From Rhodococcus sp. RD6.2 (lineage in GTDB: Bacteria > Actinomycetota > Actinomycetes > Mycobacteriales > Mycobacteriaceae): 64,000 nt of DNA. The stretch is from assembly GCF_001040705.1 (NCBI RefSeq), contig NZ_CVQP01000005.1:48675-112674 (forward strand). Direction: 5' to 3'. The position numbers and the translations under genes are program-made. Under the pieces are notes generated by a model. The model searched no databases. It was not told where the DNA came from and worked only from the letters and a program-made list of their open reading frames with translations. Position 1 is the first letter of the stretch. Every line of letters begins with the position of its first letter. Shown in pieces: positions 1 to 9,063 of the stretch.

Positions 1-264
1 GGTGTCGGCTGGGTGCTCGTCGAGCACGGCACGCCCGGGTTGCCGGCGAACCAGGACCTGCTCGACACCCTCGACCGGGTTCACGACGACGAGCATCTCA
101 CCCTGTACCGGGTTCCGGGTGATGTTGCGCCACAGCACTACTCGACGTTCCATCGAGGCGCCCTCGTGGCGGCGCACCTACTGTGGGCGATGCTGCTAAC
201 CGGCGGCGCGCTCGGCTGCGTAGTCGGCGCGGTCCGTCGTCGGGTCCGCCCCGATCAGTCCTGA
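1..264 (+). CDS. C-terminal end of an integral membrane protein (Rv0226c-like by position)
   Basis: Only the last 87 codons are inside the window; the frame is open from base 1 and ends at TGA 262-264. The visible part has a short soluble stretch followed by one clear membrane segment (ALVAAHLLWAMLLTGGALG) and a basic tail. I cannot name a function from this alone. In M. tuberculosis the membrane protein Rv0226c sits beside a glycosyltransferase (Rv0225) and a methyltransferase (Rv0224c), and the next two genes here match those two, so this is probably the Rv0226c counterpart. Its 3' end overlaps the convergent glycosyltransferase gene by 69 bases. Confidence 0.6.
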   Translation, partial: GVGWVLVEHGTPGLPANQDLLDTLDRVHDDEHLTLYRVPGDVAPQHYSTFHRGALVAAHLLWAMLLTGGALGCVVGAVRRRVRPDQS

Positions 265-1437
265 CACGTGCCGTCCCGCCGCCGATTCGGCGAGGACGGT
301 GTGCACCCCGGCCGCGGTCTGCGCCCAGGAGAACTCGGCGGCCCGCACCCGCGCCTTCTCCCCCAGTTCGGTGCGACGCTCGGCGTCGAGCAGCAGTTCC
401 TCGACGGCTCCGGTCAACGCGGCGACGTCCTCGCCGCCGCGGTCCGGGTCCGCGATCTCGGCGCCGACCACGACACCGGTGACGCCGTCCACGATCGAAT
501 CGGTCAGTCCGCGCGATGAGCGGTAGCCGACCGTCGGGACGCCGTGCTGTGCCGCTTCGATGACGGCGAGTCCCCAGCCTTCCTTGCGGGACGGCATCAC
601 GTGCACCCACGCCTGGGCGAGGAGTTCGTGCTTGCGCTGCTCGGGCACGTGCCCGTGGAACGTCACCGCGTCGGCGATGCCGAGTTCGGCGGCGCAGTCG
701 CGCAGGTTCTGCTCCCACCAGCCGCCGCCGACGACGTCGAGGTGCAGCCCCGGGATTCGTGACCGCAGCGTCGCGACGGCGTTCAGCGCGTCCTCGATCT
801 GCTTGTGGGGCACGAGACGTGACAGCACGCAGATGCTGGGGTGCGCGGTGCGGGTGGCGTCGTCACCGACGGGCGCGGTCGGCGGGACCGCGTCGACGCC
901 GTTGCGGACCACGGCGACCCTGCCTCGGTCGACGCCGAGTGCGTCGAGTTCCTCCGCGGACGGCAGTGACACCGTCAGGTACTGGTTGCCGCGGTGCACG
1001 CGCGGCGACAGTTGGGATTCGACCCACCAGCCGATCCGGCCGACGAGCTTGCCCGCGACGGGCCACTGCTCGCGGTGGCAGTGGTGCACGAGGACGGTAC
1101 TGGGTGCGCCTGCGACGAGCCGGGCGAAGAACGGGATGCCGTTCTGGGTGTCGACCACGGCGTCGGGCCTGATGCCCTTGAGCGGACCTAAACCGAGCCG
1201 ACCTGCGGCGATCGCGGCGAGCGCCCGCGGATAGACCGTGAACCGTCCACCACCCCGGCTGATCCGGATGCCGTCGACGACCTCGTCGCGGGGCGCCCCC
1301 GGGTACGAGGCGGTGCGGAGAGTGACGGTGATTCCGCGTGCGGCGAGCCCGGCGCCGACCTGTTCCAGGTAGCGTTCGCTGCCGCCGCCCTGGGGATGCC
1401 CGGTGTCCCGCCAGCACAGCAACAGAACCTCGCGCAC
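196..1437 (-). CDS. GT4-family glycosyltransferase (Rv0225-like)
   Basis: A 413-residue GT-B glycosyltransferase. The N-terminal domain begins VREVLLLCWRD followed by a glycine-rich acceptor/sugar region (HPQGGGSERYLEQV). The C-terminal Rossmann domain has the GT4 signatures: SRLVPHKQIEDAL near the domain start, FHGHVPEQRKHELLAQA, and the retaining E-x7-E motif in SRKEGWGLAVIEAAQHGVP. GT4 enzymes use a nucleotide- or lipid-linked sugar and act on the cytoplasmic side of envelope glycoconjugate synthesis. The GTG at 1437 is chosen because GGAG lies about 7 bases upstream; longer in-frame versions only add arginine-rich antisense sequence. It is divergent from a methyltransferase, as Rv0225 is from Rv0224c. 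The acceptor is unknown. Confidence 0.85.
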   Translation of the reverse strand: MREVLLLCWRDTGHPQGGGSERYLEQVGAGLAARGITVTLRTASYPGAPRDEVVDGIRISRGGGRFTVYPRALAAIAAGRLGLGPLKGIRPDAVVDTQNGIPFFARLVAGAPSTVLVHHCHREQWPVAGKLVGRIGWWVESQLSPRVHRGNQYLTVSLPSAEELDALGVDRGRVAVVRNGVDAVPPTAPVGDDATRTAHPSICVLSRLVPHKQIEDALNAVATLRSRIPGLHLDVVGGGWWEQNLRDCAAELGIADAVTFHGHVPEQRKHELLAQAWVHVMPSRKEGWGLAVIEAAQHGVPTVGYRSSRGLTDSIVDGVTGVVVGAEIADPDRGGEDVAALTGAVEELLLDAERRTELGEKARVRAAEFSWAQTAAGVHTVLAESAAGRHVSGLIGADPTTDRADYAAERAAG

Positions 1438-1574
1438 GGCACTACTCCTGGAACCCTCGGGTGTGTCGACCGCGGCGGCGGCCGTTGCACACCTTATCGG
1501 CTTTGTCCTGCCGCGTGGTGCGGGTCGGTGCCGACGTGACCGCGTCGTTGTACGTGTCGATAGGCTGGCTCGCC

Positions 1575-2345
1575 GTGACCGCGCTCCCCGTGACCCGCCT
1601 CTTCGCCCGTCGGGCCACCCTCCGCCGCTCGGTGCGGCTGCTGTCTGACTTCCGGTTCGAGCAGACCGATCCGGACCGCTTCTACGGTGCGCTGGCGACG
1701 GATTCTCTCGAACTGATCGGCGACCTGCACGCCGGTGCGACGGGCCGGACGTTGGAAGACCTGACGGTTCTCGATGTCGGCGGCGGTCCCGGCTACTTCG
1801 CGGACGCGTTCCGCGGCGCCGGTGCGACCTACGTTCCGGTGGAGCCGGACCCGACGGAGATGCACGCCGCAGGTCTGCCCGCACACGGCGGCATCCGCGG
1901 GTCGGGGATGGCGTTGCCGGTGCGGGACGCGTCCGTCGACATCTGCTTCTCGTCGAACGTCGCCGAGCACGTGCCGCAGCCGTGGACGATGGCCGACGAG
2001 ATGCTGCGGGTGACCAAGCCGGGCGGGCTGATGGTGCTGTCGTACACGCTGTGGTGGGGCCCCTTCGGCGGGCACGAGACGGGTCCGTGGCACGCATTCG
2101 GCGGCGAGTACGCGGCGCGGCGCTACGCCCGCAAGCACGGCAGGGAGCCGAAGAACCGGTTCGGGGTGTCCCTGTTCGACGTCGGGGCCGCGGACGGTTT
2201 GACCTGGGCGCGTTCGACGACCGACGGCGACCTGCTCGCCGCGTTCCCCCGGTATCACCCACGCTGGGCGTGGTGGCTGGTCAGAGTCCCGCTGGTGCGC
2301 GAATTCCTGGTCTCGAACCTGGTTCTGGTGGTGCGTCGACGCTGA
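1575..2345 (+). CDS. SAM-dependent class I methyltransferase (Rv0224c-like)
   Basis: A 256-residue class I methyltransferase. Motif I is VLDVGGGPGYF, the acidic end of strand beta2 is PVEPD, and the post-I region reads LPVRDASVDICFSSNVAEHVPQP, typical of Methyltransf_11. The C-terminus carries a hydrophobic/basic segment (WWLVRVPLVREFLVSNLVLVVRRR) that could sit on the membrane. The GTG at 1575 gives the length expected for the Rv0224c family (about 254 residues) and a start context VTALPVTRLFARRATLRRS; no strong ribosome site is visible, so translation may be leaderless. With the divergent glycosyltransferase it probably modifies an envelope lipid or glycolipid; the substrate cannot be read from the sequence. 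Confidence 0.82.
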   Translation: MTALPVTRLFARRATLRRSVRLLSDFRFEQTDPDRFYGALATDSLELIGDLHAGATGRTLEDLTVLDVGGGPGYFADAFRGAGATYVPVEPDPTEMHAAGLPAHGGIRGSGMALPVRDASVDICFSSNVAEHVPQPWTMADEMLRVTKPGGLMVLSYTLWWGPFGGHETGPWHAFGGEYAARRYARKHGREPKNRFGVSLFDVGAADGLTWARSTTDGDLLAAFPRYHPRWAWWLVRVPLVREFLVSNLVLVVRRR

Positions 2346-2410
2346 CGCGCTCGTTCGCCTTTCCGGTGGCCGGAACGACGACACGGGCGCACGGGCGATA
2401 GCCTGCGGCG

Positions 2411-3298
2411 ATGACCGCACTCGCCCTCGACATCGGCGGCACCAAGTTCGCGGCCGCGCGGGTCGAATCGGACGGGACGCCGGCCGGTGAACAGCAGGTC
2501 CCTACACCGGACGTAGGCGTGTGGGCGGCCGCCGAATCCCTGCTGGCCGCCGTGGCAGGCGGGCGCCGGGTCGATCGGGTCGGGATCGCGTCCGCCGGAC
2601 CCGTCGACGCTCTGGCAGGCACTGTCGGCCCCCTCAACATCGCGGAGTGGCGTCACGGTTTCCCGCTCGTCGACGCGGTGCGCAGCCTGTTTCCGGGCGC
2701 GGACGTCACCCTCGCGATCGACGGCGCGTGCTGCACCCTCGCCGAGTACCGGTTCGGCGCGGGGCGCGGCATCGACAACCAGATCGGGATGATCGTGTCG
2801 ACCGGCGTGGGCGGGGGGATCGTCCTGGAGGGTCGGATCCTCGGTGGGCGAACCGGCAACGCAGGCCACATCGGGCACGTCGTGGTCCCGGGAGCGGAGG
2901 ACGTGCCCTGCGCGTGCGGCGGTTTCGGGTGTCTGGAGGCGGTCGCGTCGGGTCCGTCCGCGGTCCGGTGGGCGAACGCCAGGGGTTGGGTGGGGTCGAC
3001 CGGAATGGAGCTGGCGCGGGCGGCGAAGTCCGGGGACGACGTCGCCGCGGCGGCGCTGAGCCGATCCGGGACGGCGATCGGCGCCGCGATCGCGTCGACG
3101 GCCGCCGTACTCGACCTCGATCTGGCCGTCGTCGGCGGCGGCTTCGGTCAGGCCGGGGCTCGGTTGTGGGATCCGATGAGGGAGGCGGCGCGGCGACACG
3201 CCGGGCTGTCGTTCAGCCGAGGCCTGCGGGTCGTCCCGGCGATGCTCGGCGCGCGGGCAACCCTGATTGGCGCCGGCCTTCTGACCTGCGGCGATTAA
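2411..3298 (+). CDS. ROK-family sugar kinase (glucokinase-like)
   Basis: A 295-residue ROK protein. The N-terminal phosphate loop DIGGTKFAAARV has Asp7 as its first residue. The ROK zinc motif is present as CACGGFGCLE with Cys167, Cys169 and Cys174. STGVGGGIVLEGRILGGRTGNAGHIGH is the family signature, including the catalytic-region His. There is no N-terminal helix-turn-helix, so this is a kinase rather than a NagC-type repressor. It should phosphorylate a hexose such as glucose or an N-acetyl hexosamine with ATP in the cytosol; the exact sugar is not determined. It starts 65 bases after the methyltransferase gene, on the same strand. Confidence 0.85.
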   Translation: MTALALDIGGTKFAAARVESDGTPAGEQQVPTPDVGVWAAAESLLAAVAGGRRVDRVGIASAGPVDALAGTVGPLNIAEWRHGFPLVDAVRSLFPGADVTLAIDGACCTLAEYRFGAGRGIDNQIGMIVSTGVGGGIVLEGRILGGRTGNAGHIGHVVVPGAEDVPCACGGFGCLEAVASGPSAVRWANARGWVGSTGMELARAAKSGDDVAAAALSRSGTAIGAAIASTAAVLDLDLAVVGGGFGQAGARLWDPMREAARRHAGLSFSRGLRVVPAMLGARATLIGAGLLTCGD

Positions 3299-3348
3299 TT
3301 TCGTTACAGGCCCAACCGAAATGGGTGATGATTTCACCCCCACGACTC

Positions 3349-3362
3349 TGTAACGTGTTCTA
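3349..3362. promoter_or_regulatory. KstR-type operator
   Basis: TGTAACGTGTTCTA fits the KstR palindrome TNNAACNNGTTNNA at every fixed position. KstR is the TetR-family repressor of cholesterol/steroid catabolism in mycobacteria and rhodococci. The site lies 77 bases before the phosphotransferase gene, which is followed by an aldehyde dehydrogenase; as I recall, the M. tuberculosis counterpart of that dehydrogenase (Rv0223c) belongs to the KstR regulon, which supports the assignment. Confidence 0.7.
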
Positions 3363-3438
3363 GTGTGCTTCTCACCACACTCAGCCTCGGAGGCCGGGAT
3401 CGCCCCGCGGCTGCCGAGGACGACGGAACGAGGGCACT

Positions 3439-4605
3439 GTGAGCGCAACCGAGATCGCCGAGGGTGACAACCACGCCGAATTCTCGCGACCCAGCGAGTC
3501 CCGGCGCGACCCGGAACAGCTCCGCGATGCACTGCAGGCCTGGCTGGCCGGCCGCCTCCCTGCCGACGCGGCCCCGCAGATCCTCGAGGTTCGCCTCCCC
3601 GACGCGAACGGCATGTCCAGCGAGACCGTGCTCCTCGACGCCGAATGGACCGAGGACGGCACCCGCCGCGTACACGAGCTGGTCGCCCGGATCGAACCCG
3701 GTGCGTCGTCGATGCCGATCTTCCCGAGCTACGACATGGGCACCCAGTTCGATGTCATGAAGGCTGTCGGCGATCTGTCCGACGTCCCGGTCCCGACGGC
3801 GTACTGGTCCGAACCGGACCCGGCACCGCTCGGCGCGCCGTTCTTCGTCATGGAGCGCATCGAGGGCGTCGTCCCGCCGGACGTCATGCCCTACAACTTC
3901 GGGTCGTGGCTGTCGGAGGCGACGCCCGAGCAGCGCCGAACCCTGCAGGACGCGTCCGTCGGTGTCCTCGCTGCACTGCACGCGATCCCCGACGCTGCCG
4001 AGAACTTCGGTTTCCTGCACCTGCACGACGCGGGCCCGACCGCCGAGGACGCGTTCCGGGCGCACCTCGCCCGGCAGCGCGGCTACTACGGGTGGGCCAC
4101 GTCCGACGGGCCGCGGTCGCCGCTGATCGAGCGCGCCCTCGACTGGCTCGAGGCGAACGTCCCCTCCGACCCGTCACCCGCGGTCCTGTGCTGGGGAGAC
4201 TCCCGTATCGGCAACATCATGTTCCGCGACTTCACACCCGTCGCGGTCCTGGACTGGGAGATGGCTGCACTCGGCCCCCGCGAGATGGATGTCGCGTGGA
4301 TGATCTTCCTGCACAGGTTCTTCGAGGACCTGGCCGCCGTCGCAGGGCTACCCGGACTTCCCGACTTCATGCGCCGCGACGACGTCGCCGCCACCTACGC
4401 GGACCTCACGGGGTACACCGCCGAGAATCTCGACTACTACAGCGTCTACGCCGCGCTTCGGCACGCAACGATCATGTTCCGCGTGCAGAGCCGGGCGATC
4501 GCGTTCGGGCACGCGACGCTGCCCGACGATCCCGACGACATGATCATGCACCGCAAGACACTCGAGGACATGATCGACGGCACCTACTGGGCCAGGGTTC
4601 CGTGA
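3439..4605 (+). CDS. Aminoglycoside/choline-kinase-like phosphotransferase
   Basis: A 388-residue APH-family protein. The catalytic loop reads LCWGDSRIGNIMF, with Asp254 as the likely catalytic base and Asn at +5; the usual His two residues before the Asp is replaced by Trp. The metal-binding motif is VLDWEMAALGPREMD with Asp272. Relatives in actinobacteria often lie beside acyl-CoA dehydrogenases, and resistance is not implied. The GTG at 3439 starts MSATEIAEGD; the next in-frame starts would remove part of the N-lobe. A KstR operator upstream and the aldehyde dehydrogenase downstream suggest a role in steroid or lipid side-chain metabolism, perhaps phosphorylating a hydroxylated intermediate. 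That role is inference. Confidence 0.78.
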   Translation: MSATEIAEGDNHAEFSRPSESRRDPEQLRDALQAWLAGRLPADAAPQILEVRLPDANGMSSETVLLDAEWTEDGTRRVHELVARIEPGASSMPIFPSYDMGTQFDVMKAVGDLSDVPVPTAYWSEPDPAPLGAPFFVMERIEGVVPPDVMPYNFGSWLSEATPEQRRTLQDASVGVLAALHAIPDAAENFGFLHLHDAGPTAEDAFRAHLARQRGYYGWATSDGPRSPLIERALDWLEANVPSDPSPAVLCWGDSRIGNIMFRDFTPVAVLDWEMAALGPREMDVAWMIFLHRFFEDLAAVAGLPGLPDFMRRDDVAATYADLTGYTAENLDYYSVYAALRHATIMFRVQSRAIAFGHATLPDDPDDMIMHRKTLEDMIDGTYWARVP

Positions 4606-4722
4606 CGCCCGCAACAGCGACTTCAACGACGCACGCACCGGGGGAGGCCAGCACCTGATCCCTCGTTCCACCGCATTCGACGACCCGCACGAGCCGAAAT
4701 CCGCACCAGCAAGGAAGAACTC

Positions 4723-6171
4723 ATGACCGACTACGACAAGCTCTACATCGGCGGACAGTGGACGCAGCCGTCCACGTCCGAACGCCTCGAGGTGTTCTCG
4801 CCCGCGACCGAGGAGCGGGTCGGCAGCGTGCCGGTCGCCGCCCCCGCGGACATCGACGCTGCGATCGGCGCCGCCCGCGCCGCCCTCGAGTCCGGCCCCT
4901 GGCCGCAGACCACCCCGACGCAGCGCGCCGAGATCCTCGTCAAGGCCGCGAAGCTGATCGAGGAGCGCGCCGACGAGCTGTGCACGCTGATCTCGGCCGA
5001 GATGGGCGCACCGCGCGCGGGTGTCGAGCTGATGCAGAAGACGCCGACGCTAGCGGTGCTGAACAGCTACGCGGCGCTGGCCGAGACGTTCACCTGGGAG
5101 GAAGAGCGCACCGGACCGTTCGGCGTCTGCAAGGTCCTGCGCGAGCCGGTCGGCGTCGTCGCCGCCGTCATCGCGTGGAACGTCCCGCTGTTCCTGCTGG
5201 TGAACAAGCTTGCGCCGGCGATCATCTCCGGCTGCACCCTGGTGCTCAAGCCCGCGCCCGAAACCCCGATGAACGCCAACCTCGTCGCCGAGATCTTCGC
5301 CGAGGCCGGCCTGCCCGAGGGCGTGTTGTCCATCGTCCCCGGTGGCGCGGAAACCGGCGAGTACCTGGTCTCGCACCCCGGTGTCGACAAGATCACCTTC
5401 ACCGGCAGCAGCGCCGTCGGCCGCAAGATCGGCGCCATCGCCGCGCAGAACCTCAAGCGTTGTTCGCTCGAGCTCGGCGGCAAGTCCGCAGCAATCCTCC
5501 TCGAGGACATGGACGTCCCGGCGACGATGCCGATGCTGGTGCTCTCCGGCCTGATGAACTCCGGCCAGGCCTGCGTGGGCCAGACCCGCATCCTGGCCCC
5601 GCGGTCGCGCTACGACGAGATCGTCGAGGCGATGGCCACCTTCGCCGGCTTCATGCCGATGGGCATGCCCGACGACCCGGCCGCGCAGCTCGGCCCGATC
5701 ATCACCGCCAAGCAGCGCGACAAGGTCCTCGGATACATCGAGAAGGGCAAGGAGGAAGGCGCCCGCCTCGTCGTCGGCGGCGGCGTGCCCGCCGGCCTCG
5801 AAAAGGGCTACTTCGTCGAACCGACCATCTTCGCGGACGTCGACAACTCGATGACCATCGCGCGCGAGGAGATCTTCGGACCCGTGCTGTCGGTGATCGC
5901 CTACGACACCGTCGACGAGGCCATCAAGATCGCCAACGATTCCGACTACGGCCTCGCCGGCTCGGTGTACACCACCGACATCGAGAAGGGCCTCGAGATC
6001 GCCAAGCAGATCCGCACCGGCACGTTCGGCATCAACTGGTACGCCTTTGATCCGGGTTCCCCGTTCGGCGGCTACAAGAACTCCGGCATCGGCCGCGAGA
6101 ACGGCCCCGAGGGTCTGGACGAGTACTGCGAGCTCAAGTCGATCCTGATGCCCCCCGGCTACGGCGCCTGA
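4723..6171 (+). CDS. NAD(P)-dependent aldehyde dehydrogenase (Rv0223c-like)
   Basis: A full-length 482-residue ALDH-superfamily enzyme. The general base Glu250 lies in LELGGKSAAI and the nucleophile Cys284 in NSGQACVGQTR; FTGSSAVGRKIG is the cofactor-binding stretch and EEIFGPVLSVI the usual C-terminal signature. It oxidises an aldehyde to the acid in the cytosol. The substrate cannot be told, but the KstR operator upstream of the preceding gene and synteny with Rv0223c point to a steroid or fatty aldehyde. It follows the phosphotransferase by 117 bases with no terminator-like structure between, so the two are probably cotranscribed. A perfect 20-bp stem-loop follows the stop. Confidence 0.9.
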   Translation: MTDYDKLYIGGQWTQPSTSERLEVFSPATEERVGSVPVAAPADIDAAIGAARAALESGPWPQTTPTQRAEILVKAAKLIEERADELCTLISAEMGAPRAGVELMQKTPTLAVLNSYAALAETFTWEEERTGPFGVCKVLREPVGVVAAVIAWNVPLFLLVNKLAPAIISGCTLVLKPAPETPMNANLVAEIFAEAGLPEGVLSIVPGGAETGEYLVSHPGVDKITFTGSSAVGRKIGAIAAQNLKRCSLELGGKSAAILLEDMDVPATMPMLVLSGLMNSGQACVGQTRILAPRSRYDEIVEAMATFAGFMPMGMPDDPAAQLGPIITAKQRDKVLGYIEKGKEEGARLVVGGGVPAGLEKGYFVEPTIFADVDNSMTIAREEIFGPVLSVIAYDTVDEAIKIANDSDYGLAGSVYTTDIEKGLEIAKQIRTGTFGINWYAFDPGSPFGGYKNSGIGRENGPEGLDEYCELKSILMPPGYGA

Positions 6172-6181
6172 TCTCCCACTG

Positions 6182-6225
6182 ACGCGAACGCGCGCCGCAC
6201 CGAAAGGTGCGGCGCGCGTTCGCGT
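6182..6225. terminator. Bidirectional terminator between convergent aldehyde dehydrogenase and mgtA genes
   Basis: Perfect 20-bp inverted repeat with a GAAA tetraloop (arms 6182-6201 and 6206-6225). There is no T-run on either side, as is common for actinobacterial terminators. The inner arm CGCGCCGCACC recurs in the hairpin at 9551-9584. Confidence 0.85.
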
Positions 6226-6250
6226 TCGTCGGTCGAGGGGTGTGGACCCC

Positions 6251-8935
6251 TCACATCCAGCCGCGGCGGATGAATAGCATCTTCGCGATCTGGGTCGTCG
6301 CGCAGTACGCCGCGAGGATTCCGATCAGCCACGGGAAGTAGCTCCACGGCAACGGAATCAGCCCGAGGGAACCGCCGAGGCCGGTGAACGGAAGCACGAG
6401 ACCGAACACGCACGCGAGGGCCGTCGTCACGAGGAGTGGCACCGACGCCCGGGACTGCAGGAAGGGAATTCGCCGGGTGCGAATCACGTGGACGATCAGA
6501 GTCTGGGTGAGAAGTGATTCGACGAACCACCCGGACTGGAACAGGGCGGCGTGTTCCGGCGCGTTGGCGGCGAAAACGAACCACATCACGGCGAACGTCG
6601 CGATGTCGAAGATCGAGCTGATCGGGCCGAAAGACACGATGTACCGGGCCAGGCTGCGGGTCTCCCACTTGCGCGGCCTGGTCAGGTACTCACGATCGAC
6701 GCGGTCCCAGGGAAGCGCAAGCATCGCGAGGTCGTACACCAGATTCTGCACCAGCAGGACCAGCGGGATCATCGGCAGAAACGGCAGCATGGCACTCGCA
6801 ACCAGCACGGTGAACACGTTGCCGAAGTTCGAACTGGCGGTCATCTTGACGTACTTGAGCATGTTGCCGAACGTGCGGCGGCCCTCGAGAACACCGTGCT
6901 CGAGTACACCGAGGTCCTTCTCCAACAGGACGATGTCCGCGGACTCACGAGCGATGTCGGCAGCGCTGTGCACCGAGATGCCGACGTCTGCGGCGTGCAG
7001 TGCCGGTGCATCGTTCACCCCGTCGCCGAGAAACCCGACGGTGTTCCCGCATTGCTTGAGCGACCGTACGATTCGCGCCTTCTGCGTCGGATCGATCTTC
7101 ACGAACACGGCCGTCTCCCCCACGAGCGCGGCGAGTTCCTGGTCGCTCGACCGGTCCACCCGGTCACCGTCGACGACGTTGCCGACCTCGATTCCCGCCT
7201 TGCGGCACACGGCCTCGGTGACCAGCTCGTTGTCCCCGGTGATCACCTTGACCGCGGTGCCGTGCGCCTGCAGCGCCGCGACGGCCGACGAGGCCGACGC
7301 CTTCGGCGGGTCGAGGAAGGTCAGGAACCCGACGAGGGTGAGGCCCGATTCATCCGCTCTGGTGTATTCACGGCGATCACCTACCTCCACTCGAATATGC
7401 CTGCGGGCCACAGCAAGTACTCGCTTGCCTTCGCCGTTGAGGCGTGCGACGAGCTCCTCGATCTCCGATCGGGACGTCGCGTTCAGGTCGCACGTCCGGT
7501 CGTTCGCCAGGACCGAATCACACAACATCAGAACCTCTTCCGCTGCCCCCTTGGTGACCATGAGGTCAAGGCCGCCGTCCTCGACCACGACCGACATGCG
7601 GCGACGGGTGAAGTCGAACGGGATCTCGTCGACGAGGCGGTGATGTCGCCCGATCCACTCGGACAACGGCTTTCCTGCCGCGGCCAGGACGGCCTCGTCG
7701 ATCGAGTTACGCAGCCCCGTCTGGAAATGGGCGTTCACCGTCGCCAGACGCAGGGTCGACCTGCTGCGCTGCCCTGCCGGATCCAGGTGCTCGGCCAGCG
7801 CGATCCGGTCCTCCGTCAGGGTTCCCGTCTTGTCGGTGCAGAGCACATCCATCGCGCCGAAATTCTGAATCGCTCCCAGCCGCCTGACGATCACCTTGTG
7901 GCGCGACATGTGCATCGCACCCTTCGCGAGCGTCGCGGTGACGATCAGCGGCAGCATCTCCGGTGTCAGTCCGACCGCGGTGGCGACGCCGAACAGCAGA
8001 GCCTGGCTCCAGTCCTTGGTGAGGCCGTTGATCACGAAGACCGCCGGAACCATGACGACCATCAACCGGATCAGCAGATAGCTGACCTTTCGTACTCCGA
8101 CGTCGAAGTCGGTGTCGGGCCGGGAGTTGTCGAGGCACTTCGCCATTGCGCCGAAGTAGGTGCGGCGTCCGGTGTTCACCACGACTGCCGTGGCCGAGCC
8201 CGAGACAACCGAGGTCCCCATGAAGGCGAGGTTGTCCGCGTCCAGGATTCGACGCGCGTCGGCCCCGTGGACGGCTGCTGCCGTCTTCTCGACCGGCGCC
8301 GACTCCCCGCTGAGCATCGACTGGTTCACCTGCAGGTGCGTCGCCCGCACCACCCGGACGTCGGCGGGGATCATGTCGCCCGCCGCCAGGGACACCACGT
8401 CGCCGGGTAGCAACTCGTCGATCGGGATCTCTCCGCTCACCACCTTGCCGTCGTGCCGCCGGGTGGTCGTGGAGGTGACGGTGACCATCTCCTCGAGTGC
8501 CGCCACGGCCCGACCCGACCGGTGCTCCTGCCAGAACCGCAACAGAACGCTGATCAGGACCATCGATCCCACCAGCACGATGCCGTCATAGGACGGCCCG
8601 TCGTCGGCCCACAGGACGTCCGTTGCGAACATGACGGCACAGAGGAAGACCAGGATGAGAACGAAGGGGTTCGTGAACGTCTTCAGCAGCTGGATGAACG
8701 CAGGTGGAGGTCCGTCCCGACGAATCCGGTTCGGACCGAACTCCTTGCGCAGCCGGTCCAGCTGGTCGGAGCGCAACCCCTGGAAGGTGGTGCCGAGATC
8801 GGCGTGAACGTCACGTGGCGCCCGCCCGGCGAGAGCGGTCAACCGACGGGCGTCGTCCGGTGCCAGCGAGGTGGTGTGCGAGCGTTCCGCCGCCTTCTCT
8901 CGCCGAGGCAACGTGAGCACAGTGGTGAATGACAT
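6251..8935 (-). CDS. mgtA: Magnesium-transporting P-type ATPase, MgtA/MgtB type
   Basis: An 894-residue P3B-type ATPase. An N-terminal cation-ATPase domain (DLGTTFQGLRSDQLDRLRKE) is followed by the actuator domain with MLSGESAPVEK, the phosphorylation motif DKTGTLT with Asp368, the nucleotide-binding region (VTKGAAEEVL) and the hinge GDGVNDAPALHAADVGIS. About ten membrane helices are seen, including LPMIPLVLLVQNLVYDLAMLALPWD, which holds the Asn/Asp positions of Mg2+ carriers. It imports Mg2+ with ATP hydrolysis. ATG 8935 has a GGAGAAGGA ribosome site. Upstream lie a leader frame and an M-box riboswitch, so expression should rise when Mg2+ is low; this also supports the substrate call. Confidence 0.93.
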   Translation of the reverse strand: MSFTTVLTLPRREKAAERSHTTSLAPDDARRLTALAGRAPRDVHADLGTTFQGLRSDQLDRLRKEFGPNRIRRDGPPPAFIQLLKTFTNPFVLILVFLCAVMFATDVLWADDGPSYDGIVLVGSMVLISVLLRFWQEHRSGRAVAALEEMVTVTSTTTRRHDGKVVSGEIPIDELLPGDVVSLAAGDMIPADVRVVRATHLQVNQSMLSGESAPVEKTAAAVHGADARRILDADNLAFMGTSVVSGSATAVVVNTGRRTYFGAMAKCLDNSRPDTDFDVGVRKVSYLLIRLMVVMVPAVFVINGLTKDWSQALLFGVATAVGLTPEMLPLIVTATLAKGAMHMSRHKVIVRRLGAIQNFGAMDVLCTDKTGTLTEDRIALAEHLDPAGQRSRSTLRLATVNAHFQTGLRNSIDEAVLAAAGKPLSEWIGRHHRLVDEIPFDFTRRRMSVVVEDGGLDLMVTKGAAEEVLMLCDSVLANDRTCDLNATSRSEIEELVARLNGEGKRVLAVARRHIRVEVGDRREYTRADESGLTLVGFLTFLDPPKASASSAVAALQAHGTAVKVITGDNELVTEAVCRKAGIEVGNVVDGDRVDRSSDQELAALVGETAVFVKIDPTQKARIVRSLKQCGNTVGFLGDGVNDAPALHAADVGISVHSAADIARESADIVLLEKDLGVLEHGVLEGRRTFGNMLKYVKMTASSNFGNVFTVLVASAMLPFLPMIPLVLLVQNLVYDLAMLALPWDRVDREYLTRPRKWETRSLARYIVSFGPISSIFDIATFAVMWFVFAANAPEHAALFQSGWFVESLLTQTLIVHVIRTRRIPFLQSRASVPLLVTTALACVFGLVLPFTGLGGSLGLIPLPWSYFPWLIGILAAYCATTQIAKMLFIRRGWM

Positions 8936-8993
8936 GGCTGTGTCCTTCTCCGCGCCGGCTCCGAAACGTCAGGAGCGCAGCGCAAAACTTCTC

Positions 8994-9037
8994 CGCGACA
9001 AGACAAGTCGCGCGAGTGGGCACGGCGGTTGGCCGTG
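8994..9037 (-). promoter_or_regulatory. Two short hairpins between leader stop and mgtA
   Basis: On the mgtA strand the first hairpin has arms CACGGC/GCCGTG (9037-9032 and 9026-9021) and the second CGCGAC/GTCGCG (9012-9007 and 8999-8994). They lie in the 128-base gap between the leader stop and the mgtA start, with no T-run after them. They could be part of a translation-dependent switch or a Rho-accessible region; the function is inferred only from position. Confidence 0.35.
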
Positions 9038-9063
9038 GAGGAAAGGACCGAGGCGGGAGACGG

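Noticed and set aside
196-2262. A 688-residue version of the glycosyltransferase starting far upstream
   Set aside because: The extra N-terminus is Arg/Ser-rich antisense of the methyltransferase gene; a GTG with a good ribosome site at 1437 gives a normal GT4 length.
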